Source of the DNA: Paractinoplanes brasiliensis
GTDB taxonomy: Bacteria; Actinomycetota; Actinomycetes; Mycobacteriales; Micromonosporaceae
DNA length: 64,000 nucleotides
Assembly: GCF_004362215.1 (NCBI RefSeq)
Contig: NZ_SNWR01000001.1
Location: 7,050,001-7,114,000 of the forward strand
Direction: 5' to 3'
The stretch's first letter is position 1. Each line of letters starts with the position of its first letter. Below, one piece after another: positions 1-8,323 of the stretch. The notes beneath the pieces are model-generated. The model had not been told where the DNA came from and searched no databases. It saw only the letters and a program-made list of their open reading frames with translations. A program made the translations under genes and the position numbers.

Positions 1-765
1 GAGGTAGACCAGGCGGTCGAGCAGACCCTTGACGAGGAAGAACAGCGCACGCAGGCCGAGCAGGGCGAACGCGTTGGCCACGAACACGATGAACGCCTCG
101 TTGGTCACGCCGAACACCGCGGGGATCGAGTCGAGCGCGAACAGCAGGTCGGAGCTGCCGATCGCGATCAGCACGATGAACATCGGTGTGACCACCCGGC
201 GCCCGTCCACCTTGGTGATCATCTTGCCGCCGATGTAGTCGTCGGTGACCGGCAGGAACCGCTTGCTGGCCTTGACGAGCGCGTTGTCCTCGATGTCGGG
301 GTCCTCGTCGCGATGCCGGAACAGCTGCACCGCGGTGAAGATCAGCAACAGGCCGAACAGCAGGAACATGAAGGAGAACGCGTTCAGCAGCGTCGCGCCC
401 AGGGCGATGAAGATGACCCGCAGGACCAGCGCGATGATGATGCCGAAGGTCAGGACCTCCTGCTGGTACTTCTCCGGCACCGCGAACGTGGTCATGATGA
501 TCACGAAGACGAACAGGTTGTCGACCGACAGGCTCTTCTCGACGATGTAGCCCGCGAAGTACTGCGCGCCGAAGTCCCAGCCGGCCACCTGTCCGAACAC
601 GATGCCGAACACGACGGCGACCGCGATGTAGAAGACGGACCAGGCAGCGGCCTCACGGAAACCGACAGCGTGGGGCCGGAACACACCGAGTGTCAGGTCG
701 AGGGCGAGCAGGGCGACGATGACCCCGATGGTCAGCGTCCAGCCGAGCGCGGTGACCTCAAGCAT
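1..765 (-). CDS. TerC/Alx family integral membrane protein (partial, C-terminus outside window)
   Basis: The minus strand is open from the ATG at 765 to the window edge (255 codons, no stop). The translation begins MLEVTALGWTLTIGV and carries the family hallmarks SLSVDNLFVFVI and SDLLFALDSIPAVFG, with about seven hydrophobic segments. TerC/Alx proteins are membrane proteins linked to tellurite resistance and Mn2+ export; these conserved acidic segments are thought to bind metal. A GGAGG lies 10 bases before the ATG. Substrate cannot be told from sequence. Confidence 0.9.
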   Translation of the reverse strand, partial: MLEVTALGWTLTIGVIVALLALDLTLGVFRPHAVGFREAAAWSVFYIAVAVVFGIVFGQVAGWDFGAQYFAGYIVEKSLSVDNLFVFVIIMTTFAVPEKYQQEVLTFGIIIALVLRVIFIALGATLLNAFSFMFLLFGLLLIFTAVQLFRHRDEDPDIEDNALVKASKRFLPVTDDYIGGKMITKVDGRRVVTPMFIVLIAIGSSDLLFALDSIPAVFGVTNEAFIVFVANAFALLGLRALFFLVKGLLDRLVYL

Positions 766-1334
766 GGTGAAGGAACCTCCGGGCGACTAGCGGGCAACCT
801 GGTGATCGTCCTTGGCTGACCTGGGAAGTTGCTGAGCGGAGCCCTTCCTGCCTGGAGTCTAGACCGCGCGGCGGGTCATGCCGGTGACATAGCCGGTTCC
901 GCCGGGACAGGTTCGGCCGCCGGGGCGTTCAGGCCGGCCTCGGTAACTACAGAGAGTGCTGATGCATTCTTACCAGCACTATCCGTCATGGTTACTCGGG
1001 CGGCCGCCGGCCTCGCTCCGGGGGTACGCCAAATGCATCGACAGGCGTACATCAAAAGGTTAAATCGGTATTTCCCTACAGTCGTTCGGTGCCGAAAGAT
1101 ACCTGGTCAACGTCTTGCTGCAGGATGCATTCTCGTAAAAACCACATCGGACGGAAATTAAGTCCCAAGAGGACGTTGCGCCGAGTTGACCTCGCTGGCA
1201 TGCTACGCGATGTCGTTCTGGGGGACGCACACCGTAACGTTGGCTATTAGCTGTAAGCATCACTTTCGGTAATCACGGGGCGAGGTTAGCGCGCGTCACC
1301 CCGCGTGAATACCGGAGTGGAGAGGAGAAGTGCC
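766..1334. other. Divergent intergenic region, no gene seen
   Basis: This gap separates the TerC-like gene (minus) from the GPP34 gene (plus). It is clearly more AT-rich from about 940 to 1290 than its surroundings, as expected for promoters. A 7-bp inverted repeat (AGTGCTG 955-961, CAGCACT 974-980) could be an operator or hairpin in the TerC leader. TerC genes are sometimes preceded by Mn2+ riboswitches, but I could not match that consensus here. Confidence 0.5.
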
Positions 1335-1985
1335 GTGACGGCATCGGCACAACTACCCCTCGCCGACGATCTCTTCCTCACCGCACACGACACGGTCAAG
1401 GGCAAGTGCTTGCTCTCCCCGGCGACGCTCGGCCTCGGTATGGCCGCGGCCCTCATCGGAGAGCTCGTGCTCTGGCGCCGTCTCGACGTGGTGGACGGAA
1501 AACTCCAGATCATCGACGACCGTCCCACCGGCGACCCCGCCGCGAACGCCGTTCTCGACCAGCTCCTGCGCGAGGGCCACCACCGGCTCGTCCGGGACTG
1601 GATCTCGTTCCTCGCCACCGGCGTCGCGACCGACCTGGTCGAGCGCCGCCTGGCCCGCGCCGCTCTCGTTCAGCGGCAGGAGAAGAGGGGCCTGTTCGGC
1701 AGCAAGGTGTCCTTCGTGCCCACCGACTCGATGATCGCCGGGTGGCCCGCCACCCGGATCCGCACGTTCGTCGGGCGGGGCGAGCTGCTCGACATCCCCG
1801 ACCTGGTCCTCACCGGACTGATCCTGGCCACCGGTCTCGACCAGCACGTCTTCCTCACCCTCGACACCCGCGACCGCGAGGCGTTGTTCGACCAGCTCAA
1901 GCGCCGGCTTCCCGCCATGCTGCTCGAGCTGATCGGCCAGGCCGAGGCCGCGGTGGGCGACGCCGTGATGGCCCGGCGCGCCTGA
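1335..1985 (+). CDS. GPP34 (GOLPH3-like) family phosphoprotein
   Basis: 216 aa. The sequence LPLADDLFLTAHD near the N-terminus, an LGLGMAAALIGELVL helix and the pattern LLREGHHRLVRDW...LATGVATDLVERRL match the bacterial GPP34 family, related to eukaryotic Golgi phosphoprotein 3, a PI4P-binding vesicle protein. The bacterial role is not established. The GTG at 1335 is chosen because GAGGAG sits 7 bases upstream; an in-frame ATG at 1305 has no such site. Actinomycetes usually carry several paralogues. The next gene starts 50 bp downstream. Confidence 0.85.
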   Translation: MTASAQLPLADDLFLTAHDTVKGKCLLSPATLGLGMAAALIGELVLWRRLDVVDGKLQIIDDRPTGDPAANAVLDQLLREGHHRLVRDWISFLATGVATDLVERRLARAALVQRQEKRGLFGSKVSFVPTDSMIAGWPATRIRTFVGRGELLDIPDLVLTGLILATGLDQHVFLTLDTRDREALFDQLKRRLPAMLLELIGQAEAAVGDAVMARRA

Positions 1986-2035
1986 CTTCCCGACCCCTTC
2001 TCGCAGCCCCTTCTCAACCCCCTCCTGGAGACCGC

Positions 2036-3550
2036 GTGTCCGCCACCACCACCAAACCCCCGCAGAGCCAGCTCTCCACAGCATTGGCTCGAGACCGCCT
2101 CGGCGTCGCCGCGGTGGTCTTCTTCGTCATGTCGGCCGCCGCGCCGCTCACCGTCGTCGCCGGCGTCGTCCCGACCGGCATCGCCGTCACCGGCCTGACG
2201 AGCATTTCCATCGCCTTCGTGGCGGTCGCCGTCGTTCTCGCGATCTTCGCGGTCGGCTACGTCGCCATGGCCCGGCACATCGCCAACGCCGGCGCGTTCT
2301 ACGCCTACATCTCGCAGGGCATCGGCCGCCCGTTCGGGGTCGGCGCGTCGTGGGTGGCGCTGCTCGCCTACAACATGTTCCAGATCGCCGCGTACGGCGG
2401 TTTCGGCGCCATCGCGTCCCCGCTGTTCGACAAGTGGTTCGGCCTCGACGTCTCGTGGTGGGTGCTGGCCCTGTGCGTCTGGGCGCTGACCGCCGTGCTC
2501 GGCGTGCGTGACGTCGCCGTCAACGGCAAGGTCCTGGCCACGCTGCTGGTCGCCGAGATCATCGTGGTGTTCGTGTTCAGCTTCGCCGACATCTTCTCGC
2601 CGAACTTCGAGGCCTCGTCGGCCCCGGTTGACGTGACCAGCCTGGTCGGCGCGGGCTCGGGCGCCCTGCTCGCCATGGCCATCACCGGATTCGTCGGCTT
2701 CGAGCAGTCCGTGGTGTTCAGCGAGGAGTCGCGCGACCCGCGCCGCACCGTGCCGCGCGCCACCTACATCTCCATCTCGCTGATCGCCGTCCTCTACGGC
2801 TTCGCCGCCTGGACGATGATCTCGGGCGCCGGTGACGACGTCGTCGGCCGCGCCGGCGCCGAGGGTCCCGACCTGTTCTTCAACGTCGCCGCCGACCAGC
2901 TGGGCGGCGGCGCCGTCGACCTCGGTTACGCGCTGTTCCTGACGTCGCTGATCGCCGCGATGATCTCGTTCCACAACATCATCTCGCGGTACATGTTCTC
3001 GCTCGGCCGCGAGGGTGTGCTGCCGCGCGCCTTCGGCCGTACGGTGCCCGGCACCGGCGCCCCCAAGAACGGCTCGCTGATCCAGAGCGCGCTCGGCCTG
3101 ACCGTGATCGTGGTCTACGCCGTGGCCGGCTGGGACCCGCTGGTCAACCTGTTCTTCTGGGGCGGCAGCGGCGGCGGCATCGGCGTCCTGCTGCTGGTCA
3201 CGCTGACCTCGCTCGCGGTCATCGGCTTCTTCGCCAAGCGCCCCGAGGGCGAGGACTTCTGGCACCGCCTCGGCGCGCCCGTCCTCGGCTCGATCCTGCT
3301 GCTGATCATGTCGTACCTGGCCCTCAGCAACATCGCCACCCTGTTCGGCGTCGAGCCCGGCAGCAAGCCGACCTGGGTCGTTCCGCTGGCGTTCGTCGTG
3401 CTGATGGTGGCCGGCATCGTGTGGGCGCTGATCCTGCGCGGCAGCCGCCCCCAGGTGTACGAGGGCATCGGCCTCGGCGCGCGCAGCGCCACCACGGCGG
3501 GTGGCTTCTCGGCCGCCCTCGCCTCCACCGACACGAAGGACCACCAGTGA
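2036..3550 (+). CDS. APC-superfamily amino acid permease
   Basis: 504 aa with about twelve hydrophobic helices. The first helix has VVFFVMSAAAPLTVVAGVVPTG and the sixth-helix region has GFEQSVVFSEESRDPRRTVPRATY, both typical of amino acid-polyamine-organocation permeases (YfnA/PotE-like). It should import an amino acid or amine across the cytoplasmic membrane using an ion gradient. The start is the GTG at 2036. Its stop overlaps the GTG of the acetyltransferase gene by four bases (GTGA), so the two are probably co-translated; uptake and acylation of the same amine is a reasonable inference. Confidence 0.88.
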   Translation: MSATTTKPPQSQLSTALARDRLGVAAVVFFVMSAAAPLTVVAGVVPTGIAVTGLTSISIAFVAVAVVLAIFAVGYVAMARHIANAGAFYAYISQGIGRPFGVGASWVALLAYNMFQIAAYGGFGAIASPLFDKWFGLDVSWWVLALCVWALTAVLGVRDVAVNGKVLATLLVAEIIVVFVFSFADIFSPNFEASSAPVDVTSLVGAGSGALLAMAITGFVGFEQSVVFSEESRDPRRTVPRATYISISLIAVLYGFAAWTMISGAGDDVVGRAGAEGPDLFFNVAADQLGGGAVDLGYALFLTSLIAAMISFHNIISRYMFSLGREGVLPRAFGRTVPGTGAPKNGSLIQSALGLTVIVVYAVAGWDPLVNLFFWGGSGGGIGVLLLVTLTSLAVIGFFAKRPEGEDFWHRLGAPVLGSILLLIMSYLALSNIATLFGVEPGSKPTWVVPLAFVVLMVAGIVWALILRGSRPQVYEGIGLGARSATTAGGFSAALASTDTKDHQ

Positions 3551-4146
3551 CGTTCCCCGACATCCGCCCGGCCCGCGACGAGGAGATCCCGGCTGTCGGT
3601 CATCTGATCAGCCACTCCTTCTTCGACCTCGACGCGAACAACTACCTCGTGCCGTCTCTCGACGACCGGCTCAAGGTGATGGCCGACTTCTTCACGCTGC
3701 TGACCGAGCACGCCCAGAAGTACGGCCGGGTCGACGTCATCGACCTTCCCGACGGCGGCGGCCTGGCCGCGACCGCGGTGTGGTTCGACTACACCAAGGA
3801 ATCGCCGGAGCCCGAGGCGTACGAGGAGCGGCTGAAGGCCCTGGCCGGCGAGTACATCGAGCGGTTCGTCGCGCTGGACCTGCTGTTCGAGAAGCACCAC
3901 CCGCACGACCCGCACTGGCACCTCGCGTTCCTGGCGGTGCACCCCGACCACCAGGAGCACGGCCTCGGCAGCAAGCTGATGACCCGTACGCACGAGGAGC
4001 TCGAAAAGACCGGCACGCCGGCGTATCTCGAGGCCACGAACCACAACAACGTGCGCCTCTACCGCCGCTCCGGGTACGTCGACATGGAGCCGTTCGAGAT
4101 GCTGTTGCCCGACGGCACGCCGTTCTATCGGATGTGGCGCGCCTGA
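3547..4146 (+). CDS. GNAT family N-acetyltransferase
   Basis: 199 aa. The acetyl-CoA binding core is visible as LAFLAVHPDHQEHGLGSKLM, followed by AYLEATNHNNVRLYRRSGY and a C-terminal strand ending FYRMWR. This is the GNAT fold, which transfers acetyl groups from acetyl-CoA to amines. The substrate is unknown. The GTG start lies inside the stop of the upstream permease gene (GTGA), which fixes the start and suggests a permease-acetyltransferase operon. A strong hairpin follows 12 bp after the stop. Confidence 0.88.
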   Translation: MTFPDIRPARDEEIPAVGHLISHSFFDLDANNYLVPSLDDRLKVMADFFTLLTEHAQKYGRVDVIDLPDGGGLAATAVWFDYTKESPEPEAYEERLKALAGEYIERFVALDLLFEKHHPHDPHWHLAFLAVHPDHQEHGLGSKLMTRTHEELEKTGTPAYLEATNHNNVRLYRRSGYVDMEPFEMLLPDGTPFYRMWRA

Positions 4147-4158
4147 CGGTGGTGTGAC

Positions 4159-4187
4159 GGGGCGCGGCCACCGTCCGGCCGCGCCCC
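4159..4187. terminator. Bidirectional terminator between convergent genes
   Basis: A perfect 11-bp inverted repeat (GGGGCGCGGCC 4159-4169, GGCCGCGCCCC 4177-4187) with a 7-base loop sits between the stops of the acetyltransferase (4146) and the kinase (4192). It lacks a clear U-run, as is usual in high-GC actinobacteria. Confidence 0.7.
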
Positions 4188-4191
4188 CCGC

Positions 4192-5946
4192 TCACCACGT
4201 GAACTCCGGCCCCCGCGCGGTGCCGCCCGGAATCAGCGGGCGTTGCGTGTACTCCCACGTCAGCACCAGCACCAGCCGGTGCCCGTGCGGCGGGCGCAGG
4301 TCGACCGGCCCGCACGCGTGCTTGAGCGCGAAGTCGGTGAACATCAAGGCCTTGCACTCGTGCGGCCCGGCCAGCACCTCGTTGCTCCTGGCGTCCCGCA
4401 ACGTCAGCGCGATGTCGGCCTGCACACCGGGCATCGCCTCCATCTGACCCACCACCCGTACGCCGTCCTGGCCCAGCGCGTGGCAGGGGCGCGCCAGCAC
4501 GGGGTGACCGAGGTCCCACTCGTACTGGTCGCCGCAGACCCAGGGGCCGAACGTGGCCTCGGCCCGCGAGTCACCGGGCCGCCGCTGGTTGTCGGCCCCC
4601 GCGCCGACGTCACCGCCTGGACCGGCTCGGCCCGAGGACGCCGCCGTGGGGGCCGCTGCCGACGGCAACCCACCGCCCGTGAGCGCCGGGAGGCCGGGAG
4701 CCGCTGTCGTCGTTCCGGGCAATCCGGCAGCCGCGCCCGATGGAAGGCCGCTCCGGCGGGGTGCACCGCTGGGCCCCAGCCCGCTCTCGCCGCCCAGGGG
4801 CTCCTGCGACGTCTGCGGCGCGGCGGCCGCCGGGGCACCGCCCTGCCGCAGCAGCTGCCACGCGTTGAAGCCGCTCACGCCGGACATGATCAGCACGCCC
4901 GCCATCAACGCGACCACCGCCCATGGCCGCCGCCACATCCACGAGCGAGGGCCGTTGCGGGGACGCTTGCGCGAGGACACGGGACGGATCGACGGGTGGG
5001 CCACCCCACGGATGCCCAGGTGGGGAGTGGCCGTGGCCGAGGGCTCGTGCTCCTCCTCGGGGGCGGCCATCGCGGGCACACCGGCGGTCGCGCGGGTCAG
5101 CTCCCGCAGGGCGACGCCCAGCTCGGCGGCGGTCGGGCGGCGGCTCGGGTCCTTGTCCAGGCACCAGGTGATCAGCTCCCACACCGGCTGCGACATGCCG
5201 CCGGGGCGGGACGGGGTCTCGTCGAGGTGCCCGCGCAGCACCGCGAGAGGCTCTCCCGCGTACGGGGGAAGGCCTGTCACCAGCTCGAAGAGAACGATGC
5301 CGGCGGAGTAGACATCGGACGCCGGCACGGCCTCGCCCTGGATCGCCTCGGGGGCCATGTAGTGCGGCGTGCCCACGATGGCCTGCGGAGTGGTCAGCCC
5401 GGCGTTGTCGAGCACCCGGGCGATGCCGAAGTCGGTGAGGCGCACCTCGAAGCGGCCCGCGTTCTCCTGCAGCAGGATGTTGTCGGGCTTGACGTCGCGG
5501 TGCACCACCCCCAGCTCGTGCGCCTGGGCGAGGGCCGCGGCGACCTGAGCCATCAGATCGGCCGCGGCGGACGGAGCCAGCGTGCCCTCGGCGCGCAGAT
5601 GGTTGCGCAGGCTGCCGCCGGCCACATAGTCCATGACCAGCGCGAGCGACCCGCCGACGCTGAACAGGTCGCGCACCCCGACGATGTTCTCGTGGCGCAT
5701 CATCATCAGGATCGTGCGCTCCTGCACGAACCGGATGACCAGCTTCGGTTGCCGCAGCAGGCCCTCGTGCAGCAGTTTGACCGCCACGTCGGCGCCCGAC
5801 GACCGATCGATGCCGCGCCAGACCGTGCCCGTGGCGCCGTGACCGACCGGGCAGACCAGGACGTACGAATTGCCGACGCACCGACCGCTGAGATCGGCGG
5901 TGGCCGCCTCGTTCAGGTTGCCGGTCATGGAGGGGAATGACTGCAC
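4192..5946 (-). CDS. Membrane-anchored Ser/Thr protein kinase with Cys-containing outer domain
   Basis: 584 aa. The N-terminal kinase domain (about 25-290) has a glycine loop (VGHGATGTVW), the ATP-site lysine in VAVKLL, the catalytic loop HRDVKPDN, DFG, and the GTPHYMAPE activation segment end. A basic linker (about 330-350) leads to one transmembrane helix (WAVVALMAGVLIMSGVSG), a Pro/Ala/Gly-rich spacer, and a C-terminal region with four cysteines (in VCGDQ, RPCHAL, HECKAL, HACGPV) that may form disulfides outside the cell. No PASTA repeats are present. The GTG at 5946 follows GGAAGGA by 11 bases; an ATG at 5928 is the alternative. The input signal is unknown. Confidence 0.9.
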   Translation of the reverse strand: MQSFPSMTGNLNEAATADLSGRCVGNSYVLVCPVGHGATGTVWRGIDRSSGADVAVKLLHEGLLRQPKLVIRFVQERTILMMMRHENIVGVRDLFSVGGSLALVMDYVAGGSLRNHLRAEGTLAPSAAADLMAQVAAALAQAHELGVVHRDVKPDNILLQENAGRFEVRLTDFGIARVLDNAGLTTPQAIVGTPHYMAPEAIQGEAVPASDVYSAGIVLFELVTGLPPYAGEPLAVLRGHLDETPSRPGGMSQPVWELITWCLDKDPSRRPTAAELGVALRELTRATAGVPAMAAPEEEHEPSATATPHLGIRGVAHPSIRPVSSRKRPRNGPRSWMWRRPWAVVALMAGVLIMSGVSGFNAWQLLRQGGAPAAAAPQTSQEPLGGESGLGPSGAPRRSGLPSGAAAGLPGTTTAAPGLPALTGGGLPSAAAPTAASSGRAGPGGDVGAGADNQRRPGDSRAEATFGPWVCGDQYEWDLGHPVLARPCHALGQDGVRVVGQMEAMPGVQADIALTLRDARSNEVLAGPHECKALMFTDFALKHACGPVDLRPPHGHRLVLVLTWEYTQRPLIPGGTARGPEFTW

Positions 5947-6098
5947 GTGACGTCGAATCCTTCCGATCGGGGTCGGGCCGACGACGATCGTCCGGATCAG
6001 TCCCGATAAGGGCAACCTTTCGACGCCCGATCGTTCACACACGGTCAGTCGGCCGTCGAGCCCGTCACCGCACGGGGAGCGACTCGTTTCCCCTCCGA

Positions 6099-6488
6099 CT
6101 ACTCCTTCATCTGCACGATCTGGATGAGGTTGCCGCAGGTGTCGTCGAGGACCGCGGCGTAGATCGTGCCCAGGTCGGCCGGCTCCTGGGTGAACCGGAC
6201 GCCGAGGCCCCGCAGCCGCTCGTGCTCGGCGTGCACGTCCTTGACGGTGAACTGCGTGAACGGCACCCCGTCGGCGACGAGGGCGGCCTTCCACGGCTTT
6301 GCGGCCGGGTGGCCCTCGGGCTCGAGCAGCAGCTCGCAGCCCTCCGGGTCCTCGGGGGAGACGACGGTCAGCCAGCGGGCCTCGCCGAGCGGGATGTCGT
6401 GCTTCTTCACGAAGCCGAGGACGTCGACGTAGAAGCGCTCGGCCTTGGCCTGGTCGTCGACGATGACGCTGGTGATGGTGATCCGCAT
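6099..6488 (-). CDS. VOC-superfamily (glyoxalase/bleomycin-resistance fold) protein
   Basis: 129 aa. It has the paired beta-alpha-beta pattern of VOC proteins: MRITITSVIVDDQAKAERFY, CELLLEPEG, FTVKDVHAEHERLRGLGV, and a closing DTCGNLIQIVQMKE. The last segment carries the typical metal-site position (IQIVQ). Members include dioxygenases, isomerases and drug-binding proteins, so the exact role is open. The ATG overlaps the stop of the upstream ArsR gene (TGATG) and AGGAGA lies 5 bases before it, so it is co-transcribed with and likely controlled by that repressor. Confidence 0.87.
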   Translation of the reverse strand: MRITITSVIVDDQAKAERFYVDVLGFVKKHDIPLGEARWLTVVSPEDPEGCELLLEPEGHPAAKPWKAALVADGVPFTQFTVKDVHAEHERLRGLGVRFTQEPADLGTIYAAVLDDTCGNLIQIVQMKE

Positions 6489-6793
6489 CAGCTCTCCTGG
6501 GTGTCGTCCCGGCGGCGCCACCGTTCGGTGAGGCGCCGCAGGGGAGTGGTGTCGAGGTAGTGGAACTTGTAACGCCCGTCCCTGCGGGTGGTGACCAGTC
6601 CGGCGGCGCTCAGCACGTCGAGATGCTGAGAGATCGCCTGACGGGACGACTGGACCTGATATTTCATGGCAAGGCGGGCGCAGATCTCGAACAGGGTCTG
6701 GCCGTCGCGCTCGGTGAGCTCATCCAGAATCTTGCGCCGGGTCGGGTCGGCCAGCGCCTTGAACACGCTCTCCTCGGCCGCGGACTCGCTCAC
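6488..6793 (-). CDS. ArsR-family winged-helix repressor, leaderless
   Basis: 101 aa from the GTG at 6793. The sequence FKALADPTRRKILDEL, a recognition helix region SSRQAISQHLDVLSAAGLV and the wing TTRRDGRYKFHYLD define an ArsR/SmtB-type DNA-binding protein. No metal-binding Cys pair of the ELCVCDL type is seen, so it resembles the ArsR regulators that pair with VOC or SRPBCC genes. There is no ribosome binding site; predicted -10 and -35 boxes place the transcript start on the GTG itself. It probably represses itself and the VOC gene through the palindrome in its promoter. Confidence 0.87.
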   Translation of the reverse strand: MSESAAEESVFKALADPTRRKILDELTERDGQTLFEICARLAMKYQVQSSRQAISQHLDVLSAAGLVTTRRDGRYKFHYLDTTPLRRLTERWRRRDDTQES

Positions 6794-6799
6794 GGAGGA

Positions 6800-6829
6800 A
6801 TAATAGGCAAGTGTGTACTTGCCTATCAA
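6800..6829 (-). promoter_or_regulatory. Promoter with embedded ArsR operator
   Basis: On the minus strand a -35 TTGATA (6829-6824) and a -10 TATTAT (6805-6800) are separated by 18 bp. The spacer is occupied by a 10-bp inverted repeat with a 4-base centre (6803-6812 and 6817-6826; arms ATAGGCAAGT and ACTTGCCTAT). The seventh base after the -10 is the G of the GTG start, so the mRNA should be leaderless and a dimeric repressor bound here would block RNA polymerase directly. Confidence 0.75.
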
Positions 6830-6838
6830 GAGGCCGGG

Positions 6839-7654
6839 TCAGAGCGCGCCGCTGCGGGCGGCCTCGTAGATGGTGCTGATCGTCGGTGTGAAGCCGAGGC
6901 CGCGGGCGAGGCTGACATCCATCTGCCCCCTCCACGGCTGGCTGAGCGGCGCGGCCGAGTCGCCGTAGGAGTAGCCGACGATCTGGGACATCTCGTGGAT
7001 GCTCAGGGATGACTCGTCGGCGATGTTGACCGTGCGGTGGTCGAACGCGCCGCCGAGGGCCAGGGTGAACGCGGTGGCGATGTCGGCGTGGTGGACGACG
7101 CTCAGCCTCTGTGCCGGGTGCCACCCCATGCCGGCCGCGAGCTCGGGCAACGACTCGAGGTGCCCGTCCCGGTCGCCGTAGATGAACGGGAGCCGAAGGA
7201 TGCCCCAGGTGAGCCCGCTGGCGCGGAGCAGCTGCTCGGCTTCGACCTTGCTGGCGGGGTAGGCGAGCGCCGGCGCGACGGGGTCGTCCTCGCGGCCGGG
7301 GTGCGGGTTGTCGGCGTCGTAGACGTGGGCGGTGCTGGCCAGCAGGAACCGGGCCTCCGGCGCGTGCTGCTCGACGGCGGCGATCAGGTTGCGGGTGCCG
7401 TCACGGTTGACGGCCCAGATCTGGTCGTCGTCGCGGGTGCGGAAGACGGCGGCCAGGTGGATGACCGCGGAGACGCCTTTCACGGCTGCCGGCAGGGTGT
7501 GGGGATCGAGGATGTCACCCTCGGCGCGTTCCACGCCTTCGGGCACGTCCTTTCCGGGACGGACGAGGGCACGGCACTCGACGCCCGCCGCGGTGAGGCG
7601 GCTGAGCAGGCGGGGGCCGACCAGGCCGGTCGCGCCGGTCACGAGAATCGTCAT
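6839..7654 (-). CDS. NAD(P)-dependent epimerase/dehydratase (extended SDR)
   Basis: 271 aa. The N-terminus MTILVTGATGLVGPRLL is the nucleotide-binding glycine motif TGxxGxxG. Catalytic Ser/Tyr/Lys are visible in LLASTAHVYD and ALAYPASKVEAEQLL (YxxxK). The C-terminal half has the substrate-lobe features typical of extended SDRs acting on nucleotide sugars or other carbonyl compounds; substrate unknown. The ATG overlaps the stop of the MarR gene (ATGA) and follows GAAAGAGAACGG, so both form one transcript probably under MarR control. Confidence 0.87.
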   Translation of the reverse strand: MTILVTGATGLVGPRLLSRLTAAGVECRALVRPGKDVPEGVERAEGDILDPHTLPAAVKGVSAVIHLAAVFRTRDDDQIWAVNRDGTRNLIAAVEQHAPEARFLLASTAHVYDADNPHPGREDDPVAPALAYPASKVEAEQLLRASGLTWGILRLPFIYGDRDGHLESLPELAAGMGWHPAQRLSVVHHADIATAFTLALGGAFDHRTVNIADESSLSIHEMSQIVGYSYGDSAAPLSQPWRGQMDVSLARGLGFTPTISTIYEAARSGAL

Positions 7655-8100
7655 GATCCGTTCTCTTTCCTGTAGTCGATGAGTCGTCTGGTCGCGCCGC
7701 TGAGGACGCGGTTCATGGTTTCGATGTCCGCGGGGTCGACCCCGCCGAAGGCGACCTCCGCGATCAGCGCCATCGGATCGGGGAGCGAGTGCCACAGGGT
7801 CACGCCGGCCGGGGTGATGTGCAGCAGCTTCTGACGCTGGTCAGCCGGGTCGGCCGTCTGTTCGATCAGGCCTTTGCGCACGAGCGCCGCGATCACTGCG
7901 CTGAGGGTCGCCCGTTCGACCTCGAGTTCGCGCGTGAGGTCCCGCTGGCCGACAGGGCGGCCGCCGCTCAGCCGGTACAGCACGTACCACTGCGTGTTCC
8001 CGAGATCGAAGGGGCGGAGCACGGACTCCATCAGGGCCCGGCTGGCGAGGACGTATTTCTTCGCCCAGGCGCCCGGAGGGTCGAGCTCGTGCGGTCTCAT
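7651..8100 (-). CDS. MarR-family transcriptional regulator
   Basis: 149 aa. A winged helix-turn-helix region (VGQRDLTRELEVERATLSAV, then LVRKGLIEQTADPADQR) with the DxR wing motif and flanking dimerisation helices marks MarR. The ATG at 8100 touches the edge of a long palindrome; an in-frame GTG at 8112 lies inside it. It overlaps the downstream epimerase gene by four bases. Divergent to the inositol operon 180 bp away, but its palindrome is more naturally an autorepression site. Confidence 0.88.
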   Translation of the reverse strand: MRPHELDPPGAWAKKYVLASRALMESVLRPFDLGNTQWYVLYRLSGGRPVGQRDLTRELEVERATLSAVIAALVRKGLIEQTADPADQRQKLLHITPAGVTLWHSLPDPMALIAEVAFGGVDPADIETMNRVLSGATRRLIDYRKENGS

Positions 8101-8141
8101 TTCGTTAGGCACCTGACAAGACTGTCAGGTGCCTAACGAAA
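8100..8141. promoter_or_regulatory. MarR operator palindrome
   Basis: A perfect inverted repeat with 19-bp arms (8100-8118 and 8123-8141) around the 4-base centre AGAC. It contains nested half-sites CCTGACA/TGTCAGG near the centre and CGTTAGG/CCTAACG outside. It starts on the ATG of the MarR gene, so repressor binding would cover the gene start. Such length is exceptional for one dimer and may hold two. Confidence 0.75.
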
Positions 8142-8167
8142 AGGCAAGTCGTCGGAGAGGCCGGACA

Positions 8168-8196
8168 TTGACGTACGCGGCGGCAAGTTATTACAT
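8168..8196 (+). promoter_or_regulatory. Possible promoter of the inositol operon
   Basis: TTGACG at 8168-8173 is a good -35 match; TTACAT at 8191-8196 is a weak -10 with 17-bp spacing. Transcription would begin near 8203, leaving a leader of about 120 bases before iolC. The surrounding bases are more AT-rich than the genes. Confidence 0.35.
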
Positions 8197-8323
8197 CGAA
8201 GGCAGCAGACCCAGGTCGCCGATCGGCTGCAACGAGTTTCCACCGCGCCGTAACGAGCACGGCATCCGGTGCGCGCCAGCGTGCCCCAACCTCGCGATCG
8301 TCAACAGGGCCGGAGGCCGCCGC

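Noticed and set aside
766..940. Mn2+ (yybP-ykoY) riboswitch before the TerC-like gene
   Set aside because: The family is sometimes so controlled, but I could not place the conserved loops of that riboswitch in the leader.
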